Part shown: piece by piece, positions 42,866 to 51,800 of the stretch
Layout: each line of letters starts with the position of its first letter
Numbering within the stretch: position 1 is the stretch's first letter
Assembly: GCF_002797935.1 (NCBI RefSeq)
Contig: NZ_PGER01000001.1
Location: 744,001-808,000, forward strand
DNA length: 64,000 nucleotides
Origin: Flavobacterium sp. 1
Lineage (GTDB): Bacteria > Bacteroidota > Bacteroidia > Flavobacteriales > Flavobacteriaceae
Direction: 5' to 3'
The notes under the pieces: generated by a model
The model's database searches: none
What the model was told of the DNA's origin: nothing
The model's input: the letters and a program-made list of their open reading frames with translations, nothing else
Translations under genes and position numbers: made by a program

Positions 42866-44351
42866 TTGCTTTTGCTTCTTTTAAAAATTCTTCAAATTTA
42901 ATCTTTTCAATTTGAACGAAACCTCTTGGTACATCATTAATTGATTTTATGATCCCTAATTCAATTAGTTTATCTAAATTAATTTTTGGTTTTGGAAATG
43001 AATCAACGTAGAGAAAATTTACAATAAAAGGTCTGCTATATCTATTATAATTCCACCATTTTTTTAATTCATTATCATCAAATACGCTTCTCTTTCTACA
43101 TAATCTGATGAAATCTTCTTCATTCGATATATTTAATATCACATTTTCAACAACACCAATTGTAGATAGAACCCCTGCATATCTACCACCAGTTCTATAA
43201 AATAAAATTATATCTCCGGGTTTCAAATCTCTAGTATAAGACCGAGATATATAAACTTTTTTTAAAGCATTTCTATGTGGTTCATTTTCTATATAATCCT
43301 GTGGGGATTCATTATTAAGTATCGAATCGGGAAATAATTCTGTATGATAATCAGGCCATATCGGATTTATAAATACTCGTGATTTTCGGTCAATAAAAGG
43401 AAAACATTCTCTTGGATTTTCTAATATGGTTTTTGAAAAATCCCTGACATAAACATTTTCAATTCCATTTGTTGTATCTTTTGTTCCCCAATATTTGAAG
43501 CCCCATTCCTCTAAAAGACTAACCAGTCTTTGTTGTTCTTCTCTTTTGTCAAAAATTGTAACATATATTTCATCAACTTTATTTACTAGCGCATTATCAA
43601 AAATTACCTTTAAGAATCTTTCACCTAACTTATAACCAGTAGATGTAACTTTGAATGTTCCGATTTTTAATCTTTTCTTTGATGAGAAAGCAGGAATTAT
43701 ATCTCTGTAGTTTTCATCTGAATTTTCTATTTTTAAAAACAAAAATGCTTTTACTTCGTTTTCTACTAGACAAATATAGGATTCCTTATCAGCTTTTGAA
43801 TTAAACCACTTCTCAAATTCAGCATAATCTTCTTTAAAAGAATTGAAAAAATCATCTTTAAGATTTATATTTCCAAAGTATTCTTTCTTAACTGAAAGTA
43901 CTTTGTAGTCGGAAAGACCTGGATTTTCAAAAACTAATTTTTCAATGAAAGAGTCTATTTTGTAAACTTTATCAGAAATACCTAGTTCTTTTGCCTTTCT
44001 ATGAAGGCCTTTATCTTCTGTTATTAGGTAATTTACCCGATTATTTACTAATTCATTTAAAATTGAGGTGTCGTTCGTGTCATTAATTGATTTGTCACTT
44101 AACCTTAATTGTGTAATTACTTCTGAATCTGGAGAAATAGTTTTTAAAACATTATAGTTTTCAATTTTAACTTTCATTGTATTGACTACATCCTCATCTT
44201 TATAAGTTGAAATTTCATCAATAGATACTGGATGAACGCATTTTTCAAAGTGCATTTTGTCAAGCCAATTAAATAGTAATCCAATATCTTGATTATATAT
44301 TTTACTGGCTTCTCTATGTACAATAATATTAGTATCTAAAAGTATTCTCAT
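42843..44351 (-). CDS. PIN-GNAT-EVE/PUA-like multidomain protein
   Basis: 502 residues in three parts. Residues 1-140: PIN nuclease-like domain (RILLDTNIIVHRE; TNDTSILNELV; NYLITEDKGLHRKAKELG) with the acidic residues of the metal site. About 150-310: GNAT-acetyltransferase-like region (ICLVENEVKAFLFLKI, KRLKIGTFKVTSTGYKLGER, LLEEWGFKYWG). About 320-500: EVE/PUA-like domain (SRSYTRDLKPGDIILFYRTG, YAGVLSTIGVVENVI). The order suggests a toxin- or defence-like protein acting on RNA. It overlaps both neighbours by 4 and 23 bases. Confidence 0.75.
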   Translation of the reverse strand: MRILLDTNIIVHREASKIYNQDIGLLFNWLDKMHFEKCVHPVSIDEISTYKDEDVVNTMKVKIENYNVLKTISPDSEVITQLRLSDKSINDTNDTSILNELVNNRVNYLITEDKGLHRKAKELGISDKVYKIDSFIEKLVFENPGLSDYKVLSVKKEYFGNINLKDDFFNSFKEDYAEFEKWFNSKADKESYICLVENEVKAFLFLKIENSDENYRDIIPAFSSKKRLKIGTFKVTSTGYKLGERFLKVIFDNALVNKVDEIYVTIFDKREEQQRLVSLLEEWGFKYWGTKDTTNGIENVYVRDFSKTILENPRECFPFIDRKSRVFINPIWPDYHTELFPDSILNNESPQDYIENEPHRNALKKVYISRSYTRDLKPGDIILFYRTGGRYAGVLSTIGVVENVILNISNEEDFIRLCRKRSVFDDNELKKWWNYNRYSRPFIVNFLYVDSFPKPKINLDKLIELGIIKSINDVPRGFVQIEKIKFEEFLKEAKANESYIVD

Positions 44352-44866
44352 TTCAAAAAATATAAAAGGGTTTCTATTTCTAATTGTTCACTATTTATTA
44401 TATGAAGTGGGATTTCTAAAATCTCGCTTATATCTGTTGCAAAGTTTATTTCTAGATTTTGAAACTCCTCAATTATATCAATGTCATATGTCTTTGCATC
44501 TCTTTTTTCAAGACGTTTTTTAATTGTTTCTGGATTAGCAATAACAAGAATTAATTTTTTTGGATTAATATCTTTAAAAGTTTGGATAGGAATTTTTTCG
44601 GGTTTTCCATGATTGTTTAATAAGCAATAATGACCGTCTAATAAATATGTTTTATTTTCTTCAACTATTTTATTTAAGTTGATTACAAGTCGATTTTGAG
44701 TTTCATTAATATTTGTTACTAATTTTTCTTCTTTGGTACTTAATTCATTCCACTTTAAAACTTCGCTAGCCGTTAAATGTATTAAATCTATTTTGTTTTT
44801 CAGAGTTTCGCAGATTGTTCCTTTTCCACTTCCGTGAATTCCTCCTATGAATATAATATTTTTCAT
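44348..44866 (-). CDS. AAA-family / adenylate-kinase-like ATPase
   Basis: 172 residues with a Walker A motif IFIGGIHGSGKGTICETL at the N-terminus, then LLDGHYCLL and KLILVIANPETIKKRLEKRD, matching the P-loop small-molecule kinase fold (AAA_33/ADK-like). It is the first gene of the three-gene cassette 2, with its ATG 52 bases inside the cassette start. The substrate is unknown. The kinase, PIN-GNAT-EVE and ASCH genes overlap in series and should work together. Confidence 0.75.
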   Translation of the reverse strand: MKNIIFIGGIHGSGKGTICETLKNKIDLIHLTASEVLKWNELSTKEEKLVTNINETQNRLVINLNKIVEENKTYLLDGHYCLLNNHGKPEKIPIQTFKDINPKKLILVIANPETIKKRLEKRDAKTYDIDIIEEFQNLEINFATDISEILEIPLHIINSEQLEIETLLYFLK

Positions 44867-44911
44867 TTGTTACGATAGGTTATTGAATCCTCTGATTTTT
44901 TTTAGCATTAG

Positions 44912-45046
44912 GCATAACGTTCTGGCACTACAGCGGGTTTGGGACTAAATTAAGCCCTATTTTCGGATTTGCCAAATCATCCCAAATACAAAACCAACTT
45001 TCCATTAAGCCTAATGCCCAAATCCGTTGTAGTGGCTGTTGGCGGT
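44912..45046 (-). other. attC1, intact attC-like site between cassettes 1 and 2
   Basis: The - strand begins ACCGCCAAC (45046-45038), complementary to the first nine bases of cassette 1 (GTTGGCGGT, 45580-45572). Then CACTACAACGGATTTGGG pairs with CCCAAACCCGCTGTAGTG across a loop of about 75 bases, and the site closes AGAAC-GTTATGCC at the start of cassette 2. This is the best-preserved copy and serves as the reference for the interrupted ones. Confidence 0.85.
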
Positions 45047-45054
45047 TCGGTTTT

Positions 45055-45528
45055 TTATTCAGTTACTATTTTCACGTTTGTTCCGTCTGGTAGATCTTTA
45101 ATTTGCTTGTGAATTTGTCCGCTTAATTCAAAATGGACTTCTATATCAGTTAATTCAAAATTTTCAGGTTCATATTCTCCGCCTAAAACAGGAAGTTTTT
45201 TATAGCCATAAAGATTATTTTCGGTTAATTCCATTCCCGCTTTTTTTAGCTCCGCGACAAGTTCAACTAAAAACCATTCATTTACAATTTCGTTATCGGT
45301 TAGTTTCTCTTTAAATTCAGTTTTGTTTTCAGCAACTTTTTCAAGTATTCCCTCTCCAACATTTAACCAATAACACTTTTCATTTCTGTCTTCGAGAAAT
45401 ATATCTCCAATACTCGAAACTAAAATTGGAGTTTTGTCATTTCCAATTAGCCAATCCCAACTTTCTATTAATCTTTTTAAATCGATATGTGTAAAATCAA
45501 CTTTTAAATCGTTCCAAGTAATTTTCAT
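45055..45528 (-). CDS. DUF1851 / Tdi1-like immunity-domain protein (cassette 1)
   Basis: 157 residues from the ATG at 45528 (an upstream in-frame TTG would start inside the recombination site). The core NDKTPILVSSIGDIFLEDRN, CYWLNVGEGILEKVAENKTE resembles the DUF1851/T6SS-immunity Tdi1 C-terminal domain, with the 'G-D-x-F ... YWLN-x-G' pattern. Such proteins occur as immunity factors or as SMI1/KNR4-like singles. It is the first cassette next to the integrase and the one most likely to be expressed from an array promoter. Confidence 0.65.
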   Translation of the reverse strand: MKITWNDLKVDFTHIDLKRLIESWDWLIGNDKTPILVSSIGDIFLEDRNEKCYWLNVGEGILEKVAENKTEFKEKLTDNEIVNEWFLVELVAELKKAGMELTENNLYGYKKLPVLGGEYEPENFELTDIEVHFELSGQIHKQIKDLPDGTNVKIVTE

Positions 45529-45580
45529 ATTTGATATATTATGTTTGGTTATCGTTGTGTTCGGTAAACTGACCGCCAAC

Positions 45581-45651
45581 TAGTATATATGTGTGACTCC
45601 GTCACACATATCCACCCAAAATCGGGTGTATGAGTGTGATAAAATACACAC
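45581..45651 (-). promoter_or_regulatory. candidate attI site / hairpin cluster between integrase and first cassette
   Basis: Immediately upstream of cassette 1 lie three inverted repeats: ATATGTGTGAC / GTCACACATAT (45587-45611, perfect 11-bp arms, 3-base loop), CACCC / GGGTG (45613-45628) and GTGTAT / ATACAC (45626-45649). The position, between a recombinase gene and the first cassette boundary GTTGGCGG at 45580, is that of an attI. One hairpin could equally be the integrase terminator. Confidence 0.5.
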
Positions 45652-45682
45652 TTTTCTCAAAACCAAATATACATATTAATCC

Positions 45683-46726
45683 TTACAAATCATCAAAGGG
45701 ACTTTTTATTAGTTGGATGCTTTTCGTACTAACGTGAGTGTAGATTTCTGTTGTTTTGCTGCTGTTGTGTCCCAATAGTTCTTGAATGTAGCGCAAATCG
45801 GTGCCGTTTTCCAGTAAGTGTGTGGCAAAACTGTGACGTAGCCAATGTAGTGTGACAGGTTTGGTTATTCCTACTTTATCTAGGGCTTGTTTCAAAACAC
45901 TTTGTAAGCTGTATTCTGAGTATGGCTCACCACCAAATTTCCCTTCAAATAAATAGGTAGTAGGTTTGTGGGCAACATAATAGTCCCGAAGCATGGCTAA
46001 GATTTTATTTGATAGCGGCGCAATCCGGTCTTTCTTTCCCTTGCTTTGTCTTATAATTACGATCCCTCTTTTGGAGTCAATATCTGTGGGTTTTAAATGT
46101 AAGAGTTCGCTTCGGCGCAATCCACAAGCATAAATTAAACTCAACATCGTTTTGTGTTTGAGGTTGCTGTGTGCATTCAATATCAGTTTTACTTCCTCTT
46201 TGCTCAAAACATTGGGGAGTAATTTTTCTCGTTTCGGACGGTGAATTTTGTCTATTTCTATTTTTGTTTCCCTAATGGTAGAGAAAAATAATTTTATGGA
46301 ATTGACGATTTGGTTTTGATAGGAACCAGATAATTTATTGCTTAAAATATATTCGTTATTGTATCGAATGACATCGTTATTGTTAATTTCGGCAACTGCT
46401 TTGTCGTTGTAAAAAGTCAGAAAGGTTTTTAAAGCTTCGGTATAGGTAGTTATGGTGCTATTGCTGTAACGTCTTGATAATAGCCAGTGCTTGAATTTTT
46501 CTATTTGTGCAATTCCTTCTGCCGAAGGACGCTTGATTGGTGCTTCGGTAATTTGAAATAATATTCTGTTTTCAAAGGTGTCCGGCAAATGCCAAACTCC
46601 TAATGTTTGACTCCATCTTGAGCCTTCTTGTTGTTTGATGCGATCAATCCAATCGTAGTTTTTTTCAAAATAAATGGCAATTCGGCTCTCTCCATTGCGT
46701 TTGATGAGTTGTGCTTTCCAGTTCAT
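45683..46726 (-). CDS. integron-integrase-like / Xer-type tyrosine recombinase
   Basis: 347 residues from the ATG at 46726. Residues 1-70 are an extra N-terminal region (IAIYFEKNYDWIDRIKQQEG, RWSQTLGVWHLPDT), then a SAM-like core-binding domain and the catalytic domain. All catalytic residues are visible: Arg in CGLRRSELLHL, Lys in GKKDR, HWLRHSFATHLLENG (HxxR), LLGHNS, and the Tyr in TTEIYTHVS. It ends SPFDDL, similar to the SPLD end of IntI proteins. The extra helix insertion before the HxxR motif that marks classical IntI is not evident. It is upstream of, and parallel to, the cassettes. Confidence 0.85.
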   Translation of the reverse strand: MNWKAQLIKRNGESRIAIYFEKNYDWIDRIKQQEGSRWSQTLGVWHLPDTFENRILFQITEAPIKRPSAEGIAQIEKFKHWLLSRRYSNSTITTYTEALKTFLTFYNDKAVAEINNNDVIRYNNEYILSNKLSGSYQNQIVNSIKLFFSTIRETKIEIDKIHRPKREKLLPNVLSKEEVKLILNAHSNLKHKTMLSLIYACGLRRSELLHLKPTDIDSKRGIVIIRQSKGKKDRIAPLSNKILAMLRDYYVAHKPTTYLFEGKFGGEPYSEYSLQSVLKQALDKVGITKPVTLHWLRHSFATHLLENGTDLRYIQELLGHNSSKTTEIYTHVSTKSIQLIKSPFDDL

Positions 46727-46950
46727 AAGGCGTATAATTATTGTAAAGGCATATAGTTGAATTATAAAGATAAGGAAAAGATTTGAGATTGTAGAAAACA
46801 GAAAGTTCAAGGGATAAGTTTAATTTAAAGAATTGACATAAAGTTTCAATATAAAGAATTCTTCAATTTTTGTCTTCCTGAGAGAGGAAGGATCTTTGCA
46901 AGAATATCGAGAGGAATTGGATTGAAGAAATAGATTTTTTATTGATTTTT

Positions 46951-46998
46951 GCCATTGAAATTGCCATTGAAATTACTATTGAAATTGCTATTGAATTT
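46951..46998. repeat. four tandem 12-bp repeats
   Basis: Units GCCATTGAAATT, GCCATTGAAATT, ACTATTGAAATT and GCTATTGAATTT in a row. Any function is unknown; the length suggests slippage-prone DNA. Confidence 0.75.
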
Positions 46999-47041
46999 TG
47001 CTCTTGAAATCTAAGAAATACTGTTGTGAAGCAGTCATATT

Positions 47042-47163
47042 TGCGTGAGGGGGAGGAGTAAGCTACCGAAGTAGCACGGATCACCCGACAGCATAGAGGA
47101 AAGGAGCCGACTCACCGTTGCTGATGAATTGGCTCCTTTTCTTTATGGTGTCACGCCCAAATG
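47042..47163 (-). repeat. dispersed flavobacterial repeat, copy R1
   Basis: On the - strand: TTGGGCGTGACACC, a hairpin (AAAGGAGCC / GGCTCCTTT at 47100-47139), GTCGGGTGATCCGTGCTAC and CTCACGCAAATA. The ends match the copies at 52698-52830 and 62808-62963. The hairpin can serve as a terminator for the gene ending at 47195. Confidence 0.7.
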
Positions 47164-47194
47164 ATCTTTAGTGAACTGGCGAGGTGAATTTTGG

Positions 47195-48622
47195 TTATAC
47201 TTTGGCTTCTGTCAATGTGATAAAACTGCTTTTTGGTGCTTCGCATAATGAACAGCAGTAATCGGCTGGGAGATTCTCGAATAGTGTGCCTTTTTCGATT
47301 CCCTGTATCACATCGCCGTAATCCGAATTATAGACTGTTAAACATTCTTGGCATTGATGAATGTCGAGTGCTTTTTTCTCTTTTTTCGTAGCGGTGTTTT
47401 GGAATTCGAGTACGCTGGTACCCAATTCTTCAAAGTATTTTTTACTCAACTCGATAAGGATATTGGGTAATTCCAGTTTATCGACATCTTGTGTGTGTAC
47501 AATGTATTCGCGCGTATTTGGGTCGAAATTTTTGGCATGCAGTACATTAAAGGTATCTCGTATTTTAATCGATTCGAGATCTTTTGGCGGATCATTTTTT
47601 TCGATTACTATCGAAGTGAAATAATGCCCTTCACGATTATAGTCGGATAACCCGAAGGTAAGCCCGTAAGTGCTGATGTCGAACTGGTCGAGGGTGCGCA
47701 CGAGAAAGGTTTTGAGGTTCAAAGCCCATTCCATCGCTACCGGCAAGTGCCAGTTGAGTTCGAGCAGTGAGTGGCGTACGTTGATTCCTTTTTTGCCTAG
47801 AAATTTTTCCCAATCGAGTTTGCGCGCTTTTGGGATTCCTTTTACGATAAAGGATTTCCAAGGGGTGATGCATATTTTTCCGATTTTGCAGTCAAAACAC
47901 AAATCACACATTTCTTTTAGAAACTGCAGGTCGTACAGGTTGTTGCGCCAGTAGAGTCCGAGCCAGTATTGGTCGATTCCGAGCCTGTTCATTCCTTCAT
48001 AATACGGGAATGGATAAAATGAAATGTTTAGTGGCTGATCGATAGTTCTGTTATTGGTGTCCAAATCACTAATGAGCTGGAAAATCATGTCAATTGTATC
48101 GGGTTCTTCCTGAAGTATTTTTTCTATTTCGTAATAGATTTTGCCAATGTCCCAGCTGTAAATTAATACAGGGAAAAGTTCCATTTTGTCCCATTTTGGC
48201 AAGCGTATGTACAAAAACCAATAGTCTTCGTGGTGTGAGGCTATAAAGTTGATGTGTCCCGTGAACAGGGGAACGATTTGCTGTTTAGGATCTGTTATAT
48301 TAACCTTGAGTTTAGGATTTTCTTTGAATTGCTCGAGGATATAAAGGAATTTATTTCCGGTAAGCCAAGGCGTATTGCTAAAAATATCGGTCGCTACGTA
48401 GGAAGAAACGATATTGTTGCCGCTTTTTTCGTTGGGATATACAAAATGATGCTTGCCAATTTTTTCGGCAGTATTACTTTGGAATCCTTTTGGGAATATA
48501 ATGTCTTGTCTGGAACCAAAAGAGATGGCGTCTAGACCTTGCTCCAATGCCATATTTACAATTTCTCGTAATTCCCCAGGAGATATTACTCCGCCTTTTA
48601 CTATGAGTCTTGTTAATTCCAT
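47195..48622 (-). CDS. sulfite/nitrite-reductase-like protein with C-terminal rubredoxin domain
   Basis: 475 residues. The N-terminal part (LIVKGGVISPGELREIVNMA, LDAISFGSRQDIIFP) resembles the ferredoxin-like half-domain of siroheme nitrite/sulfite reductases, but the four siroheme/4Fe-4S Cys ligands are not evident in the usual pattern. A Cys cluster CDLCFDCKIGKIC occurs at about 240-252. The C-terminus is a rubredoxin fold: CQECLTVYNSDYGD, LPADYCCSLCEAPKS, with both CxxC pairs. It is the last gene of the nitrate cluster, so electron delivery to nitrate or nitrite reductase is plausible. Confidence 0.72.
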   Translation of the reverse strand: MELTRLIVKGGVISPGELREIVNMALEQGLDAISFGSRQDIIFPKGFQSNTAEKIGKHHFVYPNEKSGNNIVSSYVATDIFSNTPWLTGNKFLYILEQFKENPKLKVNITDPKQQIVPLFTGHINFIASHHEDYWFLYIRLPKWDKMELFPVLIYSWDIGKIYYEIEKILQEEPDTIDMIFQLISDLDTNNRTIDQPLNISFYPFPYYEGMNRLGIDQYWLGLYWRNNLYDLQFLKEMCDLCFDCKIGKICITPWKSFIVKGIPKARKLDWEKFLGKKGINVRHSLLELNWHLPVAMEWALNLKTFLVRTLDQFDISTYGLTFGLSDYNREGHYFTSIVIEKNDPPKDLESIKIRDTFNVLHAKNFDPNTREYIVHTQDVDKLELPNILIELSKKYFEELGTSVLEFQNTATKKEKKALDIHQCQECLTVYNSDYGDVIQGIEKGTLFENLPADYCCSLCEAPKSSFITLTEAKV

Positions 48623-48753
48623 TTTTTTTGAATTATAAATTATCTGTTTTCTGCTAGCTGAAATCTGTTATCTAATTGGATTTCTCTATAAAAATTGTAT
48701 CGTTGAATTCTTCGTTGTTGTAACAGAGATTGCACTGCAACGTTTCTTTGATT

Positions 48754-48781
48754 GTAGAGATGCACTGCAGTGTATCTCTAC
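48754..48781. repeat. 28-base near-perfect palindrome
   Basis: GTAGAGAT G CACTGCAGTG T ATCTCTAC. It lies in the 269-base gap between the rubredoxin gene and the nitrate reductase gene, with a related half just upstream (GCACTGCAACG at about 48732). It may be a terminator or a REP-like element; no gene is seen in this gap. Confidence 0.65.
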
Positions 48782-48891
48782 GGTTATGCGTATTTGATTT
48801 ATCTTAAATTTCTAATGCTCGATAAAAATCAATTTCTGTTTTTTAAATCTTTACTATTGCAATCTGAATTCTAAAACCTGCCATCTGCAGC

Positions 48892-51800
48892 CTACTTGAC
48901 TTTCGCCAATATTTCTTTCACTTCGGTTTTGCAGCTGCCGCAACCGAGTCCGGCTCCGGTAGTTTTACAAAGTTCGGTAAAGTTGGTAACGCCGCTTTTG
49001 ATGCAGTCTTCAATATTTCCGCTTCCTACCTGACTGCAGGAACAAACGAGTTTTCCTAGTACTGGTTTGGCTTCAGATCCGCTTCCTCTTAATAAAGTGT
49101 TGCGTTTGTCGGCCAATTCGATTTTGCTTTCGATCATAGTTTTGAATTCGGCAAACTCATTTTTATCGCCCATCAGGATAGCGCCTATGAGCAGGTCGTT
49201 CTTGACGATGCATTTTTTATAATAGCGTTTTCCTAAATCGGCAAAAACAATTTCTTCGTAGGAATCATCGTTTTCCGGCACTTCGATTTCACCAATAGAA
49301 CAAAGATTGATGTCTTCTAGTTTTAGGATATTCATTAGCACTGATCCTTTGTAAAAACTGCTGATGTCACCGGCTATAAAGTTAGCCAGCACATCGGCCT
49401 GTTCTTCGGCTGCAGAAGTGATTCCGAATAACATATTGTTGAATTCGGCAATTTCACCTATCGCAAAAATATCCGGGTTGGATGTCTGCAGGTACTGATT
49501 TACTTTTACACCGCGTCCACAAGCCAATCCTGTTTCTTTTGCTAATTCTATGTTCGGAATAGTTCCAATGGTGTAAACAATAGCATTGGCAGTAATGATT
49601 CTGCCACTTTTAAGAGCGATTTCCAGTTCGTTTGCATTTTCAGTTTCGAATACGGTACTTACTTCATTATCAAAATAGATCTGAATATCTCTCAGCTGTA
49701 CTTCTTCGGCCAATAATTTGCTGGAAATACGATCCAGCTGTCGCTCCATCAATCGGGAAGCTCGTTGTATGATTGTTATTTTTACTTTTTTGTGTTTAAG
49801 CGCGGCAGCTAGTTCAAGTCCCAATAAACCGCCGCCAACAATTACTACGTGCTGTTCTTCGGCTGGCAGATTGGTTCCTTCTAAGTAGTCTTTTAATCGG
49901 TCAGCATCATTTTTCTTTCTTATGGTAAAACGCCCTGGCAAATGCAGCTGAGCATTTTCGGGTATGAAAGGACGGCTTCCGGTAGCCATAATCAAGGTGT
50001 CAAATTGATGGGTTTTACCTTGGCTGTCGGTTATGATTTTATCAGTTGCGTTGACGTTTTCAATAGCTACACCCGATTTCATTGTGATGTTCAATTGTCT
50101 CAAAGCGTCATCTTTTATTTTTAAAAGACTTTCCCATGACAGTTCGGCTGTAACATATTCAGGTAATAAAACACGGTTGTAAAATGGGTTTTCCTCGTTT
50201 GAGAATACAATGATTTCATCGAGAGTATTGATTTCACGATAATTCTGAATGAAACGGAAAGCCGCTGCTCCAGCGCCAATTACAGCAATTTTTTGGAACG
50301 GCTTGACATACTTTGTTACTGAAACAGTGGTGTATTTAAAATCTGGTTCTTTGGAGGTCGGGTCTACAATGGTATTGGTCAGATTATTAGTTCTATTCAA
50401 ATCATTGTCCAATTGTTTTCCCCAGTGCATTGGCAAAAACAAAACACTTTCTTTGATCGTATCTGTTACTTTGGCTTTGACGCGCACTTCACCGTTTTTA
50501 CTGGCTACTACAACAATATCCCCATTTTTGATTTTTGCTTTGTAAGCATCAATAGGGTTTATTTCAAGGACTGGGCTGGGAGTATGCGTCATTAATCGGG
50601 ACACTTTCCCTGTTTTGGTCATCGTGTGCCATTGATCGCGAATACGACCGGTGGTCAATATAAATGGATATTGCTGCGAAGGTTCTTCCGAAGTGTTTTT
50701 GATGCTCGTCGGAATATTGAAAATTGCTTTTTGCGAAGGCGTAAAGAATTTTTTATCCGAAAATAAACGGGGTGTTCCCGGATGTCCGTAATCAGGAACT
50801 GGCCATTGAAAAGTTCCTTCGTTTTTTAGTCTGGAATAATTTAAATACGAAACATCGATGTTAGTGCCTTTTGTCATTAGGCAATATTCTTTATAAATAG
50901 CTTCGGTATTGTTGAAGTTGAAACCAGAGAATTTCATTTTTTTAGCAAAATTCAGCAAAATTTCAACATCCGATAAAGCTTCTCCAGGAGGGTTGATTCC
51001 TTTTGGCAGATACGATATGCGACGTTCCGAGTTGGTCATTGTACCTTCTTTTTCTAACCAGCCGGCTGCGGGCAATAATAAATCGGCAAATTTTGCGGTA
51101 TCTGCATTATGAGAAATGTCCTGAACGACAACAAATTTGGCATTTTGCAATGCTTTCTCTACTCTGCGGGAATCAGGTAAGCTTACCATTGGATTGGTGC
51201 AGATAATCCAAACCGCTTTCATTTTGCCGGATTCTAAAGCATCAAACATTTCGGTTGCAGTAAGTCCCGGTTTTTCCGAAATAGATTCTACTCCCCAAAA
51301 ATCAGCTACTTCTTTACGATGCTCAGGGTTATTTAATTCTTTATGAACCGCCAATAAGTTTGCCATTCCGCCCACTTCACGGCCTCCCATGGCATTGGGC
51401 TGTCCAGTTAAGGAGAAAGGTCCAGATCCAGGTTTTCCTATTTGGCCTGTGACTAGTGAAAGGTTCAATAAAGCGGTATTTTTGTCAACACCAATAGCGC
51501 TTTGGTTCAGTCCCATAGCCCACATAGAAATAAATCCTTTGGCTCTGCCAATCATTTCTGCAGCTAAGTGAATATCATTTACCGAAACACCGCATACTTT
51601 GGATGCATTTTCGTAGGAACTATTAGAAACCAAGTCTTTGTATGACTTATAGTTTTCGGTATGGTTTTTTACGAAATCCGAATCAACATACCCTTTCTCG
51701 ATTAATCGTTTTGCAATGGCATGGTATAAAACAATATCAGTCCCGGGAAGAATCTGCAAGTGCAAATCGGCTGCAATGGCTGAGTCAGTTCTTCTTGGAT

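Larger units (their letters stand above)
46811..47194. other. intergenic region with tandem repeat, hairpins and a dispersed repeat
   Basis: No credible gene. From left: a small hairpin CTTCCT / AGGAAG near 46873-46890, four 12-bp tandem units (46951-46998) and the dispersed repeat at 47042-47163. The region separates the cassette array from the nitrate cluster and may mark the edge of the integron. Confidence 0.5.

Noticed and set aside
42348..45046. Interpreting the 130-base repeats as generic MITEs or REP elements
   Set aside because: Ordinary repeats would not show cassette-specific complementarity between the start of each unit and the beginning of its own end repeat.
46951..46998. Possible CRISPR array
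   Set aside because: The units are 12 bases and contiguous with no spacers, and no cas genes are present.
46863..47084. 73-codon - strand reading frame beside the recombinase
   Set aside because: It runs through the 12-bp tandem repeats and half of the dispersed repeat; its repetitive Ile/Ser/Met composition is an artefact of those repeats.
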